From contig NC_079882.1 in assembly GCF_029227915.1 (NCBI RefSeq), forward strand, positions 1,860,001 through 1,924,000: DNA of 64,000 bases. The letters are read 5' to 3'. The position numbers and the translations under genes were made by a program. Under the pieces are notes generated by a model, which ran no database searches, had not been told where the DNA came from, and worked only from the letters and a program-made list of their open reading frames with translations. The first letter of the stretch is position 1; each line of letters starts with the position of its first letter. Source of the DNA: Hydractinia symbiolongicarpus (lineage: Eukaryota > Cnidaria > Hydrozoa > Anthoathecata > Hydractiniidae). Below, piece after piece: positions 52,823 through 64,000 of the stretch.

Positions 52823-55800
52823 ATGTTAAATTTAAGTTTAAATGCTGATCGAGGACTTCTTTTTGCTGACGAGGTAAGTCAAATTTATAAGCATTTTATT
52901 TATTTTGCTTCATATCGTGTACTTGTGCAGTAGTTGTAGAGAATTGCAGATTTTATCTTCTACAACTTTCTTACAAATAATTTTTTTTCTACTCAAAGTC
53001 AAACAAGGGTACCGTTTGTTTTTTCACGCATTATGTGAGGCTGGTATGCCTACATATTTATTTAGACTATTTTCTTCTGTTGCTAATTCAGACACTAAAG
53101 CAATAAAAAATGTCGACGAATATTGTTTAAACAGTAAGATTAGGCTAACTTTGGCGTGGTATGAAGTTATTCAGTAGGTAATTACTTTAAAATTAAAATA
53201 GTGGTCTCTTGGTAGAGCTTTCGCCTCCAGTGTGGAAGGTCTTGGGTTCAAACCCCGCCCGAGTCATGCCAGAGACTATAAAAGTGTTAAATCCACCCTT
53301 TCTGTTTAATTTTCAGCAAAAGAATAGGATTGATATCTAAGGCGGTTGTTTAGTTGAGCCACTGTTGTGCTTGCACGCCTTCTGTAGCATAAATGGGAGC
53401 TATAAATGCACTAGAACCCCCTTCGTAGGACCCTCATTGATAACAGTTCTATTAGGACTGAAGAGGCTATCCTGAGTAAATAAATAGTTGTAATGATAAT
53501 AATAATTTACAAACAGGGATATTATTGTTTGTCACTTTAGAAATTATAGCTAAATTTTTTAAATTAAATGTTTCAAAAATATTCTTCAAGATACCATTAC
53601 AAAATACCTGTGAAGAACTTAACAAGTCGATGATTTGTGGAAAAGAGCGCAAATTCATTTAGACGAAGAAAAAATTCTCAACTCGATAAAAAGCTATGTC
53701 ACAGCATTTTTTTTTCAGTTTATCTATATTTTTTTTCTTTTATTAAAACTAATTCTTAAAACTTATCCGCAAAATTTAAAAATAAAATTGGCAAAACTAT
53801 TTGACGACATTAGTCCTTCGTCATTCGCGAAAATTAAGATGCACTCTCAAAATGTGGCTTGTTCTTAAAACCGCGAAATGACATACCCGCGAAAATTAGT
53901 ACAATTACTATACAATCTGAAACTGTGAATGGTCATCTAATTATTAGCCTGAGCAAGTTTTTCTTTCACAAATGTGTCTACTTCTTAGGTAGTACAATTG
54001 CAATTTATCTTTAGGACTCGATAGCAAGTGCTGGGTCGCGCAGTCAAACATCTAACCGATGCAACTGTATTGTATATCACGAGGGACGCTTCAAGATTAT
54101 ATGGGACTGGATGGTTCTTGTCTTGGTCATATTCACTGCTATACAGATACCTTTCTATGCTGCATTTGATTACAAACCTCGCATAATATTGAATGTCGTT
54201 GACGGAGGTGTCAAACCAATGGTCATATTAAGTGTTATTGTCGACTTTATGTTCATTCTGGACATTTTTATCAACTTCCGTACAACTTATATTAAATCAA
54301 GTTCAGATGAAGTTGTTAGAAATCCTCGTATGTTAGCAAAACATTATCTTAAAACTTGGTTTACCATTGACCTGTTGGCAGCAATTCCTTTCGATTGGAT
54401 TATGCATAACAGAAATTCAGGCAGTAATGTAAGTAATTTTGGTTGGTAAAATAAAATTAAAAAATTTTAAAATAAATGCCAAATGAAACAAATGAGTTCA
54501 GCATTAACATTCAATTTAATCTTTTCTTTCTTTCTTCACAGACATCAACGTTGGTTGGCTTATTGAAAAGTGCCAGATTATTGCGGTTATTCCGAGTAGC
54601 TCGAAGAATAGATAGATATTCTGAATACGGCATTGCTGTGTTTTTTTTACTGATGTCATTATTTACATTGATTTCTCATTGGCTTGCATGTGGGTGGAAC
54701 TTTATTGCCCGTCACGAAGAAGACAACCCGCTCAGTTGGGTTCGACGCATGGACGCCACTCTTCATGGTGAATGGAATTTTACAAACTCCACAATTTCAA
54801 TGACACAGTCAGAGAGATATGTGGCGTCATTATATTTTGTCGTATCGTCACTTACTAGTGTCGGATTTGGAAATATTGCAGCAACGACGGAAACAGAACA
54901 AATATTTAGTATTATCGTCATGTTACTTGGAGGTTAGTACTGATTATCTAAGTATTTGTCATTTTAATAATAAATCAATCAAAAAATAAACTGATACCTT
55001 AACCTATAGCGGGAGAAACACGTACACACGTAGATATATGGTCTAAAATCGGGCAAAACAGCCTTACAGTTGAGACGCCATAACTCCTAAGGACTTGGTT
55101 GTTATAAAAAGTGTTTCGTATCTTTTACAAAGATGATAAACGACAATGACAAAATTTTAAAAAACATATTTTGTATAAAACTAATTTTGATCAGAATTAA
55201 TAAACGTTGATACACGAACATTTCAATAAGTAAGAAAATAGTCAAGTGTGTAACAATGTTACACTTTCCAAAAATCAGAAAGTTTCTATGTTGCAATGAA
55301 AGAACGCACCTTGTATTGTGCATCTTCTTATGAATAACGAATAAATCCCTATAATAACCTTAATCTGTCTGCTGGCTAAAACCAGGTGTTGCTGAACTAT
55401 GTAAAAAGATTTTCTACGGGCGAACGACAAGTATAAAATAAACATAGTAAAAATCAAAACAATTCTGATCTTTGGGATGTTCTACGCAGATGATGCAATT
55501 ACTTTACTCTATGCTTACTCTAACCTAAAACTCTAAACGGTTGTGATATTAAAGTTTTTTTACAATTTTATTAGATTTTACAATATTTAACTACATTGCT
55601 TTAGCGTTGATGTATGCATGTATCTTTGGTAATATGGTCGCCATTGTGCAAAGATTGTATTCAAAAGCCTCTACCTTTCACGCAAACATTCAGACTGTTA
55701 GAGAATTTTTGAAATTTTACAAAATACCAGAAGAGCTTCGGTCATCGATTAATAATTACGTCCGAAGAGAATGGAATGTATCACAAGGAGTTGATGTAGA

Positions 55801-57835
55801 AGCTGTATGGAATTCTTTCATATTTTTTGCCATATTTATTTTACAAATTTTTAAATTTAATCTTGTTTAGCACTCGTTTTAGCGTTTTACTTCCTGCTCA
55901 AAAGCTTCGCGAAGCTTCTCTCTGAAAATATTCAACGAGCATAAAAAACGTTTCAAAAAGTCAATAACGCCATTTAATATCTGTGAAAGATTCGCATCAA
56001 AAGTTTACAGAAGCATTTGCCTCTACTTTAAAATTTCAATTGTTTAGGTTCTCCGACGTTTTCCAGATTGTATTCAAGCTGATTTGACTTACGAGTTGTA
56101 TCAAGGGGTATTCAACAATGTCAAACCATTTCGTGAAGCCACTGTGAGCTGCATGAGAGCACTGGCCATGCGTTTTAAAACCATAACATTACAAGCTAAT
56201 ACCTACGTCTTGCGGCAAGGAGAGGGAATTAACAGATTGTACATTTTAGGAAAAGGATCGTTAGAAGTTATTACAGACGGGGACTTAAAAGATATTATTG
56301 GTAAGTATAGTTATAAACCTAAAGTTATATTCATTGGGAGTTATAGCTTATATAACGTCTTATCTTTAACATTTTCTCTTTTTGGTGTCAAAATTTTATA
56401 GGCAAGCATATTCTTTCTATATTCTTAACTTTTTGTCTAATTCCTTTTGAATATTCTTATAGAGTACTTGCTTGCAAAAAAGCGTGTAGAAAAAAAAAAG
56501 AAATATTAAGTTATCAAGTGCATCAAGAGTTTCTAGTAATAAAATCTATACCAAGAGTATTAAGAAGAATATCCCGAAATAAGAATAACAATAGGGTAGT
56601 TCTTTTTGTTTTTAAATCTTACTTTAAAGATTCCCGCGGCGGTAAGTAATAACCAATCAAAGTTAAAATACAATGATTGACAGATGCTGTGAAATAAATT
56701 GCCACGTGGTATCAAAATGAAAAAAATAACTAGCTACATTTCGTAAATTTTAAATTGAGATCACTTCAAAAATTTATTCTATCCAATTTTTTTACGCGAT
56801 AAAAACAGGAGTGGAAATCCATACGTTCACAAGTAAAAGCTTTAATTTATGTACATTTGTATTGCATCTTAGGACGTTATACAACATTTGGCTACGACTT
56901 TACAAAAAAACCAAAATATCCAAAAAGCAACGCCAGCCTCCGTGCATTAAATCTTGTGGAAATTCATTACATACAAAAAGACGATATGATGGAGATATTA
57001 AAAATGTATCCAAAGTTTGCAAAACGATTCCGAGAATCTCTGACGCTAGGATACAACTTAAATGACGAAAAAGAGGTAAAAATATACTTCTTCAAAATGA
57101 CTTCATAAACTGTACTTTTGGCTTTGTTCACTAATTGGTGCTTCTAAACCTTTTGTGTTGCGATCAGTGTTTAGTCCTACACAATTTTGTTTCTAGGAAG
57201 GATATCGAAAGTGCATACAAAGAAAGCATAAAATGCACATAACTGCTGTCGCCAAAAATGCTTTAGGTTTGCCGATAATGGCTCGATTTACAAAATCATA
57301 TCGCAAAAAATCTTCACAATCAGAACCGGGAGAAAGTTTAAACACATTTGTCGAAAGCAACCAAAATGGCACACGGAAATCGATGAGCCACGATGCTATA
57401 CTTGAAAACTACGAGCCTCCAAGACCAATAATAAAATCACAAACTACAGACATCCCTCTGAAAAGAATAGGGTCTGACTCATCGTACAACAGCGTTCAAT
57501 TCTCAGATGAAGAACTTCAACGCGAAAGAAAAGATAGTGACACTTCTTTGAAATCAGAAATCAGCTTGGAAAATAGAATCGAGTCCTTAGAAAAACAAGT
57601 TCGTCACTTAAATTACGACCTCGACAAAAAGCTAACCATAATTTTGGACTTATTAGGTGCAAACAGAAAACATTCACCTAGGGCGTCACCAACGAACAGT
57701 GATTATGTATCAGTGACACTAGATGATGCAGGTAAAGAAACGGACACCCCTCACATTAGGCATGACACCAATGATGCTTCGAATGAAAAACATAAAGAAT
57801 TATATAATGCTAGATATTTTGAAAGCAAACTTTAG
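52823..57835 (+). CDS. erg: ERG-type (KCNH) voltage-gated K+ channel, seven exons, no PAS domain
   Basis: Coding exons: 52823-52873, 54015-54428, 54542-54932, 55605-55804, 56048-56300, 56873-57075, 57197-57835. All junctions are GT-AG and phases join into 716 codons plus stop. This is a plasma-membrane potassium channel subunit. S1 lies at about 48-67, S2 87-107, S3 129-146 and S4 162-178 (KSARLLRLFRVARR). The pore signature SVGFGN (261-266) is the ERG-subfamily form rather than GYG. Next come S6, a C-linker, and a cyclic-nucleotide-binding-homology domain (about 375-500, LRALNLVEI and MYPKFAKRF). A predicted coiled coil at about 627-657 (SLENRIESLEKQVRHL) fits ERG C-terminal assembly helices. 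Only about 45 residues precede S1, so the PAS (eag) domain of vertebrate ERG1a is absent. The ATG at 52823 is chosen because its exon ends in a GTAAGT donor in phase with exon 2. A further upstream start is possible. AATAAA at 58008 may end the transcript. Confidence 0.92.
53203..53490 (+). mobile_element. tRNA-derived SINE in intron 1 of the channel gene
   Basis: The tRNA-like head has A-box-type CTTGGTAGAGCTTTCG at 53209-53224 and B-box GGGTTCAAACCC at 53244-53255, followed by an unrelated body ending GGCTATCCTGAGTAAATAAA and an AT-rich tail (53469-53505). It is in the same orientation as the host gene. The body differs from the SINE at 25903, so this is a second family. A short TAAATAGT-like word occurs on both sides but is too weak to call a target duplication. 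Confidence 0.75.
53810..53915. repeat. CGCGAAAATTAG-type dispersed repeat fragment
   Basis: CATTCGCGAAAATTAAG, AACCGCGAAATGACA and CCCGCGAAAATTAGTAC occur within 80 bp in intron 1 of the channel gene. Similar words occur at 33395-33610 (CATTCGCGAAAACTAAC, CCGCGAATATACACC). They look like remnants of one dispersed element family. Confidence 0.4.
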
Positions 57836-58576
57836 GGTTGCAAAAAAAATAGAAACTAAAATTTATAAAAATATTTGTAAAATAAGTTTTCAATAGTTAC
57901 GTTAATTTTATTATAATGTAAGATAAGAAAAGTTAAAGAATTTTTTTGTAATTCTGTCTTTTATTTCTCAACATCATGTTAATGATGACAGGAGGAGATT
58001 GGCGTATAATAAATGGAGAAGAATTTTCCTCTACTTCAAGATCTTTTAGAACATACCTAAAATGGGAGCATCTGTTACAATACAATTTTACGACCGTAGA
58101 ACAAATTCGTTTTACGGGACTATTGTCAGGAACTTCCGTAAAAACATATTAAAGACACAAAAAAGAAAACGAAACATGAAATAAACAAACAAATAAACGT
58201 ATAACCACATAAACCATTTCAAGGCATTCTAAATAGATTAGACACTGAAAGAGACAAGTATACCTTTCTTGGTTATCACATTGGTTTTGTTTCTCATCAA
58301 AAGAGTTTACGTAATAACGGTTATGAAATACCGACACAACATAATATACACACGGAGCCAGCCTTAAAAAAAATAACCTGTCAGAAGTTGGCGTATTTAT
58401 TAGCTTACTAATTACGCCATTTTTTGATTTTGGTTTAAATTTTTTTAAAAGCAAAATATGTAGATTCAATTCTCAGGAAGCTTACATATCTATCAAACAG
58501 GTTACGAGATCGACCGAATTTAGATGAATACGCGTACAATAAAAGCCCCCAATAAATCCCAACCCTTCCAATAAGA

Positions 58577-58600
58577 CCCCACCACCACCACCACCACCAA
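58577..58600. repeat. (ACC)n microsatellite
   Basis: Seven consecutive ACC units after GACCCC, in the space between the channel gene and the convergent TtcA-like gene. Confidence 0.85.
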
Positions 58601-59410
58601 AATCATTTCTGACTTAAAAAACGAATACTCAGCGTACCAACTGTTCCATAGGGAATCTAGATTCCGAATGTTAAGAACAAGATGAGGACAAACACCAAGT
58701 TTACTTTCAAATGGATATATTGTTTAAAATAAAGCTAAAGATAAATATATTCAAATAAAATGTTAAAATTATATACTCGTATTATTTTTCATTTTTTAAT
58801 TTCATTATTTTTCCATTTTTAATTATCTTATTTATTTCGAAGAAATAAAGAAAACTAAGAAGGTGATCTCGCCAATAACTGCATAAGCGTTCGCCAGAAG
58901 CCTGAGTATGTAATAAAAATAAAAACATTCACAGAGAAAAATATGTATATAAATGCAACTATAAAATTCCACACACGTTAATCGGTTATAATTTCTTTTC
59001 ATTTTTGTACATAAAATATTGACTAATAACACAAGTATTCCAGATATATATTACTTGCTTATTCCTAACTGAGACGGTCATAAGTCAACGCAAACCATCG
59101 TTTTTTAAAAATATTTACGGTTAAACTCATACTTCTAACACAGGAATTTTACATATGAGAAAAACGCCGATAAAAATCGGCAAAATAAAATACACCAAGT
59201 GAATTTTGTGAGTTTTCTTATCATTACAACATTTTACGTTAGTGGTTTAACTGTGGCAAAAACAAAGTCGCTAGAAAAAGAGGCTATAACGTTGTCATCA
59301 ATTAAATACATCGTCGTAACATGATGTAAATATAAAATTCCTTAGATAAATAATTCGATGCAAATTTTAGAACTTATTATTATTATATTATTATAGCAAA
59401 ACTTTCTTTT

Positions 59411-62400
59411 TTAAAAATCGAATTCCTCGTTTTCATTAATAGCTCTTTTCTCTAATCCAGTTTTGTCTTTTGCTAGACACGGGTGCAGTGCAGCCTTTAA
59501 GCTTTTAAAGAGATCTGGGAATAAGACCTCCTGTTGAGCTAATACTTGCTTCATTCGATGTCTTTCCTGAAAACGATAAATTAATACAAGGTATAAACTA
59601 AATTAAGCTCGCAAAAACAACAACAGCTACAACTATAGAAAACAATTTGTTGGATGAAGCCAGCGACAAGTAATTTGTAAATTTAGATACTCTACTTCCG
59701 TCTGTCTGTAACAGGACAAAGTAGTTGTGTTCTTTTTCCCCAACTTTTATTTTTATTCTGTCATTTCTATGTTTTATTTAAAAAATTAATTATGCAAAAG
59801 TCGCACGTAATTAACTGTAATTGTTTCTTCATTGTATTTGCTTTAATATTATTCACAGGCGAATTTACGGGCGAATTCACAGGCGAATTTACGGGTGAAG
59901 TTACAAGCAATTAAAAATGTCATTAATATCGTTGTCTATTTCGTTTAAAACGTTTACTTATTTTTTAAAAATAATTTTACGGTGACAAAAAGTATAATTG
60001 ACAGTTTCTTTTTTATTTTTATTTTTTTTCTTGTTCATTTTATTCTTGGCTTTTATTGAAATTAACAAGTATACTTTCAATACTTCACTACCATAAGTGA
60101 ATTGTTTCGCGAGTTAGACAATTAGGAAAACTAACATTTAAATTAGCACACTACGTACATAGCCAATCCTAACTGCCCAACATGTAAATACTCTATTGAA
60201 TGATTTATCATACCGCAAAAAAATACATAAATTAAAATAAATAGACAAATAATACCTTTGGAGCTTCAAAGCACGCCGGGCAATTTTCAGGTATTATGGG
60301 TAGTCGTACCTAAAGAAGAACAGTATACGTATGTTTATCACTTACAATAATGTACCATTGCTATGAATAAAAAGACTCGGCGTCCCACACGTACCTTTTC
60401 AGCAAACTTTCTCAATTCTCTTTCACGGACGTATATCATTGGTCGAATTACACGTAAATCTCCTTCGCTGAAAGCAGAACAAAAAGTCTATAAACTTTGT
60501 TGAATTTTTATATAGACTGAATCATATGCTAGCTAAACTAACATAAATCAAAGAACATTACACACGCTCTAAAGATCTTTAGGACGCCAGAAGCAAATAT
60601 TATGGTGTAAATTAATTCCATAAGTCTCTTCTTTGTAGAATTAATTCCATTAACGTTAATTCGCAGCTTGTTAATAACATAAACGTGTCTTTCTTTAAGA
60701 TTTTATACATATTTAAGTTGGTAAAGCATGCCTTCGTAAGGTTTGATCGCCACCGGGATCGCCACCTTAAGAGGATTAATTAACATCGAACATTTTGGGA
60801 ACGGGTTTTACTGCGAATGTGTCTCCCCAGAGAAAAAAATTTTTGTTCTTACTTTCTTACTTTCTACATTTCTACATAATTTATTTTTCTACACTATCTA
60901 TTTCTATTTTTCATCCTATCTTTGTGATAATTATTTTTAAGAATTTTCGTTTACGAACCACTTTATGGTATTTAGTTCAAACATTGGGTTACGAAAAACT
61001 TTTGACAGAATCCTCAAAAATAATTTTCACAAAGAAATAATACCGCTCGATTTAATCTAGTATTAATTTATTCGTGTAAATAGAGTTTTAACATCCTGGT
61101 ACATACCTTACAAGATAATTAGCTTTCATAGTACGTATGTAGCCGTTGTGAAATGTTGACATTAGAAAGCTAAAATGAAAATTAAAAAAAAAATCTTATA
61201 TAATAAAAAAAGTGAGCTACTTTTCCCCTAATTTTTACTCTATAGCTCCATGTTAATTTTCCGTCCATGGAAACAGAAGCGGGTGGAAATACAGAAAATA
61301 ATAAAACGCGTCGAATTTTATGTGTCCACTTGCATACTATTTGTTACCTTTGACTTAACAGCAACTGTTAAAATCCTTACCTTTCTGCAGCATCGTCAAG
61401 ATGCTGACCTAATGCAATTACGTTGTAGCCTTCACGTCGCGCGCATGCGTAAATACGACCACGTTTCATTCTGGAACAATAGCTGCAGATTGATGCACAA
61501 ACTGGTAACTGTTCGGCTGCTCCAACGATATCTGAAGATACATTGAAAATATGTAAATCAAAAAACAACAGAGAGACTATTAAGTAGCTATAATCTAAAG
61601 CCATTCTGAATATAATTCAGAGTGGATGAAGCAACAAGATTTTTATTAGCACATTTAAGACGAATATACACGCTATAAAAAATCCTTCTTCCCATACCTT
61701 GTTCTTCATAGTGATACGGCACGCCCAATGTTTTTAAGTAGCCCTTCAGTGGACTTGGATCATATTGCGCGCTTTGCGGATCCACAGTCATCGCACCAAA
61801 GTCGAACGAGATCCCCTAAAACAAGAAGATGGAAACTAAGTTACAACTCATGTTCAGATCTGTTCTCATCACGTTTGCATTGAATGACAAACCACATTAG
61901 AAAAAAATTAACAAATACGTCACTGAAGTATACGCCTGACTAAACTAAGACTTTAAGAAATTCATTTATTTTTACCTCTTGTAATCACTTTAATTTTAAT
62001 TCACTACTGTTGACAGGTTACGCTAACACTAGCAAATCGACAGAAAATCTTTCTAAAAAATCATCTATATAATATTATCTGTAGAATTATCACAAGTTTT
62101 TCCTGTTTGCTTAATTGCTTGCTAAGCTGTTTGTTTGTTTTTTGGAAGCCGGTTTGGTTTTAAAAACAAAAAGTCAGTTAAAAAGTTAAAGTCCATTAAA
62201 GAACCACCTCACAGACGATGTGACGTGGTATTGACTTGCCTCCAAAACAATGCGTTCACACATGGACAGGCCAAAAAAATTATTATGTATAATTGTGGAA
62301 ATTATGTATTCTTAAATTAATGTTGTTAGCCAATTAGCTCTATCCAGTCTTTCTTTTTCTGCCTGTCTGCATGCGCGCGCATATACTGAACTTTTATAAA

Positions 62401-63951
62401 AAAAATCACAAGACACAAATTGTACTGAGAAATCACCTTGCTTTTTGCGTAATGTTTATACTGCTGCATGATATGCAGCATTGATAGAGAATCTTTACCA
62501 CCTGATAGACACAACAAGATGCGATCATTATCTTCAATCATTTTAAATTCTTCAATGGCCTAAAATGATAAAAGGTTCTCTATTATGCTTCATAGTTTAA
62601 TTTCTGATACGAGTGGGTTTTTAATATTACGAAATAATAGTGTATTACAGAAAAAATAATCGAAAATGTACTTTAACGTTTCCCGAGAAAACTCCAGTCT
62701 CTTCTTAAATGCTAAGCTCTTTGAGAAAAAAAATTTATACCTCAATGGATGGAGCGAATACAATTTTTGGTGGGTTATGAAATGTTAAAACGGTTTCTTT
62801 CTTTTTAACATCTTCTAACAGTTGAACCATTTCATGTTCCTTATCTTCATTTAGCTTCTTCTCTTCCTTCGTATTGGCTCTTGTCTCTCCGCCAACAATT
62901 AGATTACACTGGTTTAGTTCTCCGGATTGTGGAACCTTTTTTTCATCCGCATCATCTTTCATGATTACCTCAGCCTCAAAACATTTTTTGTTTGTGCTAA
63001 AAGTGTCTTCTCTGATGTCACTCTTCTTCATATCTACATTTTCTTTAGGCTGAAAACCGTTTCTTTCTATGATGTTCATAAATACTGGTGAACAGCTGCA
63101 GTAATGGACTTTCAGCTCATTCGCCACCTCAGTTTTGTCAAAATTATTAGTCGCCCTTCCTGGAAAAAACGGCATGTTGAAATCAGCACAACTTGTTGGT
63201 ATATCACCGTGCAGGTAATCTTCAGCCTCGCATGGAAGTAAAAACCATCTCAATCTTTCCCCTCCGTCACCAAACAATAAGGTTTGATCTCCTCCACTGT
63301 CAACTATCTGAAACAGGAAGTGACTTAACGTCAATAGCGTTATATAGTCATATTTCACGGATTTCACAATCAAAATTATCTGTGATAAATTGCTTTAAGA
63401 AATGGAGTGATATTTTAACTCATGTTTTTATATTATTTTAAAATTATTTATATCGCTTTTTCTTTTTACCGTTAATATATTCCTTTTAATAAGTAAAACT
63501 TTAATTTGACTAAGTTTTAGTGAGCTGTTTCCACCTTCTTCAAAGGTGAAAACGGTTTTATTAAGAAGCAACTTACTTTTTTGATGTTGGTCAATAAACG
63601 TTTCATGTCAATAATTAATTCCTATAACAAAAAAAAAACTCTGTATATATGTGTCAGGTACCTTACATATTATACAATGACATACTCATACTTCAAAGGT
63701 TGTCTCAGTTTTCTCAATGATTTGCTGTGGATACGATACGCCACCATCTTTAAATTTGATTGAACCAAGCCATATCTTATCTTTAAAGATCTGTAAAAAA
63801 CCAAATCACTGCAAAATTGAAAATATTAGATATCTTTTTTATTTGCATGTGTCAAAAATGCTTACCCTTAAAAATTTGAGAAAAATAAATTTTACGAACT
63901 CACGTGGTGATGTTTGTGCCTCCATTCTCCAGTTTCTGGATTTAAGATGTA
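59411..63951 (-). CDS. ttcA: TtcA-type tRNA 2-thiocytidine synthetase, 5' part outside the window
   Basis: Ten exons in order of transcription: 63951-63904, 63790-63692, 63307-62741, 62559-62437, 61815-61698, 61531-61381, 61169-61107, 60467-60395, 60309-60256, 59566-59411 (stop TAA). All junctions are GT-AG and phases sum to 483 codons plus stop. In bacteria TtcA thiolates cytidine 32 of certain tRNAs with an Fe-S cluster and ATP. Visible: FKMIEDNDRILLCLSGGKDS with the PP-loop SGGKDS at residues 257-262, SICSYCSRMKRG with C334 and C337, a GQHLDD motif, and NCPACFEAPK with C424 and C427 as the third cluster-ligand site. About 238 residues precede this domain. They are unlike bacterial TtcA, include a long charged linker in the third exon, and are of unknown role. 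The gene converges with the ERG-type gene. CTU1/NCS6, the related animal enzyme for U34, is less likely because it lacks this spacing and the IEDNDRILLCLSGGKDS context. Confidence 0.88.
59857..59904. repeat. 12-bp tandem repeat, four copies
   Basis: AGGCGAATTTAC, GGGCGAATTCAC, AGGCGAATTTAC, GGGTGAAGTTAC in a row, inside the last intron of the TtcA-like gene. Confidence 0.85.
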
Positions 63952-64000
63952 CTAAGATATAAGTAAACGAGTCGAATAATATGTTGAATGATTCTCGGCA

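Noticed and set aside
53203-53275. Functional tRNA gene in the channel intron
   Set aside because: Same reasoning: internal promoter boxes without a foldable acceptor stem, followed by a SINE body and AT-rich tail.

Overview
The window is animal nuclear DNA, most likely from a cnidarian. Supporting points are AT-rich non-coding DNA, genes split by short GT-AG introns, tRNA-derived SINEs, a Penelope-like element fragment, and a decayed protein-primed-type family B DNA polymerase of the kind abundant in cnidarian genomes. The species call is inference; no rRNA or mitochondrial marker is present.

Layout. (1) 1-24741 is one uninterrupted head-to-tail satellite array with a monomer of about 372 bp (about 67 units). 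It is organised into several different higher-order blocks and runs off the left edge. (2) 24742-29449 holds two broken minus-strand genes of one old virus-like mobile element: an HNH-nuclease-like fragment cut by the satellite edge, and a large family B DNA polymerase with frameshifts, stops and a SINE in its palm domain. (3) 29450-34700 is non-coding and carries a Penelope-like 3' remnant and fragments of an AAGCGCC-rich repeat. (4) 34806-36131 is an intact single-exon PLP enzyme of the ACC-synthase-like family. (5) 36132-52822 is gene-poor and contains minisatellites, a nested Penelope-like insertion with a 13-bp target duplication, a possible orphan exon, a CRE-palindrome repeat and a 426-bp TA-flanked MITE. 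(6) 52823-57835 is a seven-exon ERG-type (KCNH) potassium channel without a PAS domain. (7) 59411-63951 on the minus strand is the 3' ten exons of a TtcA-type tRNA 2-thiocytidine synthetase with a long N-terminal extension; its 5' end lies beyond the right edge.

The three host genes (ACC-synthase-like enzyme, ERG channel, TtcA-like enzyme) show no functional link. I found no operon-like or defence-like system. The most notable items are the array organisation, its junction with the dead polymerase element, the metazoan TtcA homologue and the nested insertions. Exon boundaries come from reading splice sites and protein-family resemblance by eye. For both spliced genes the exon phases sum to an uninterrupted frame ending at a stop codon.
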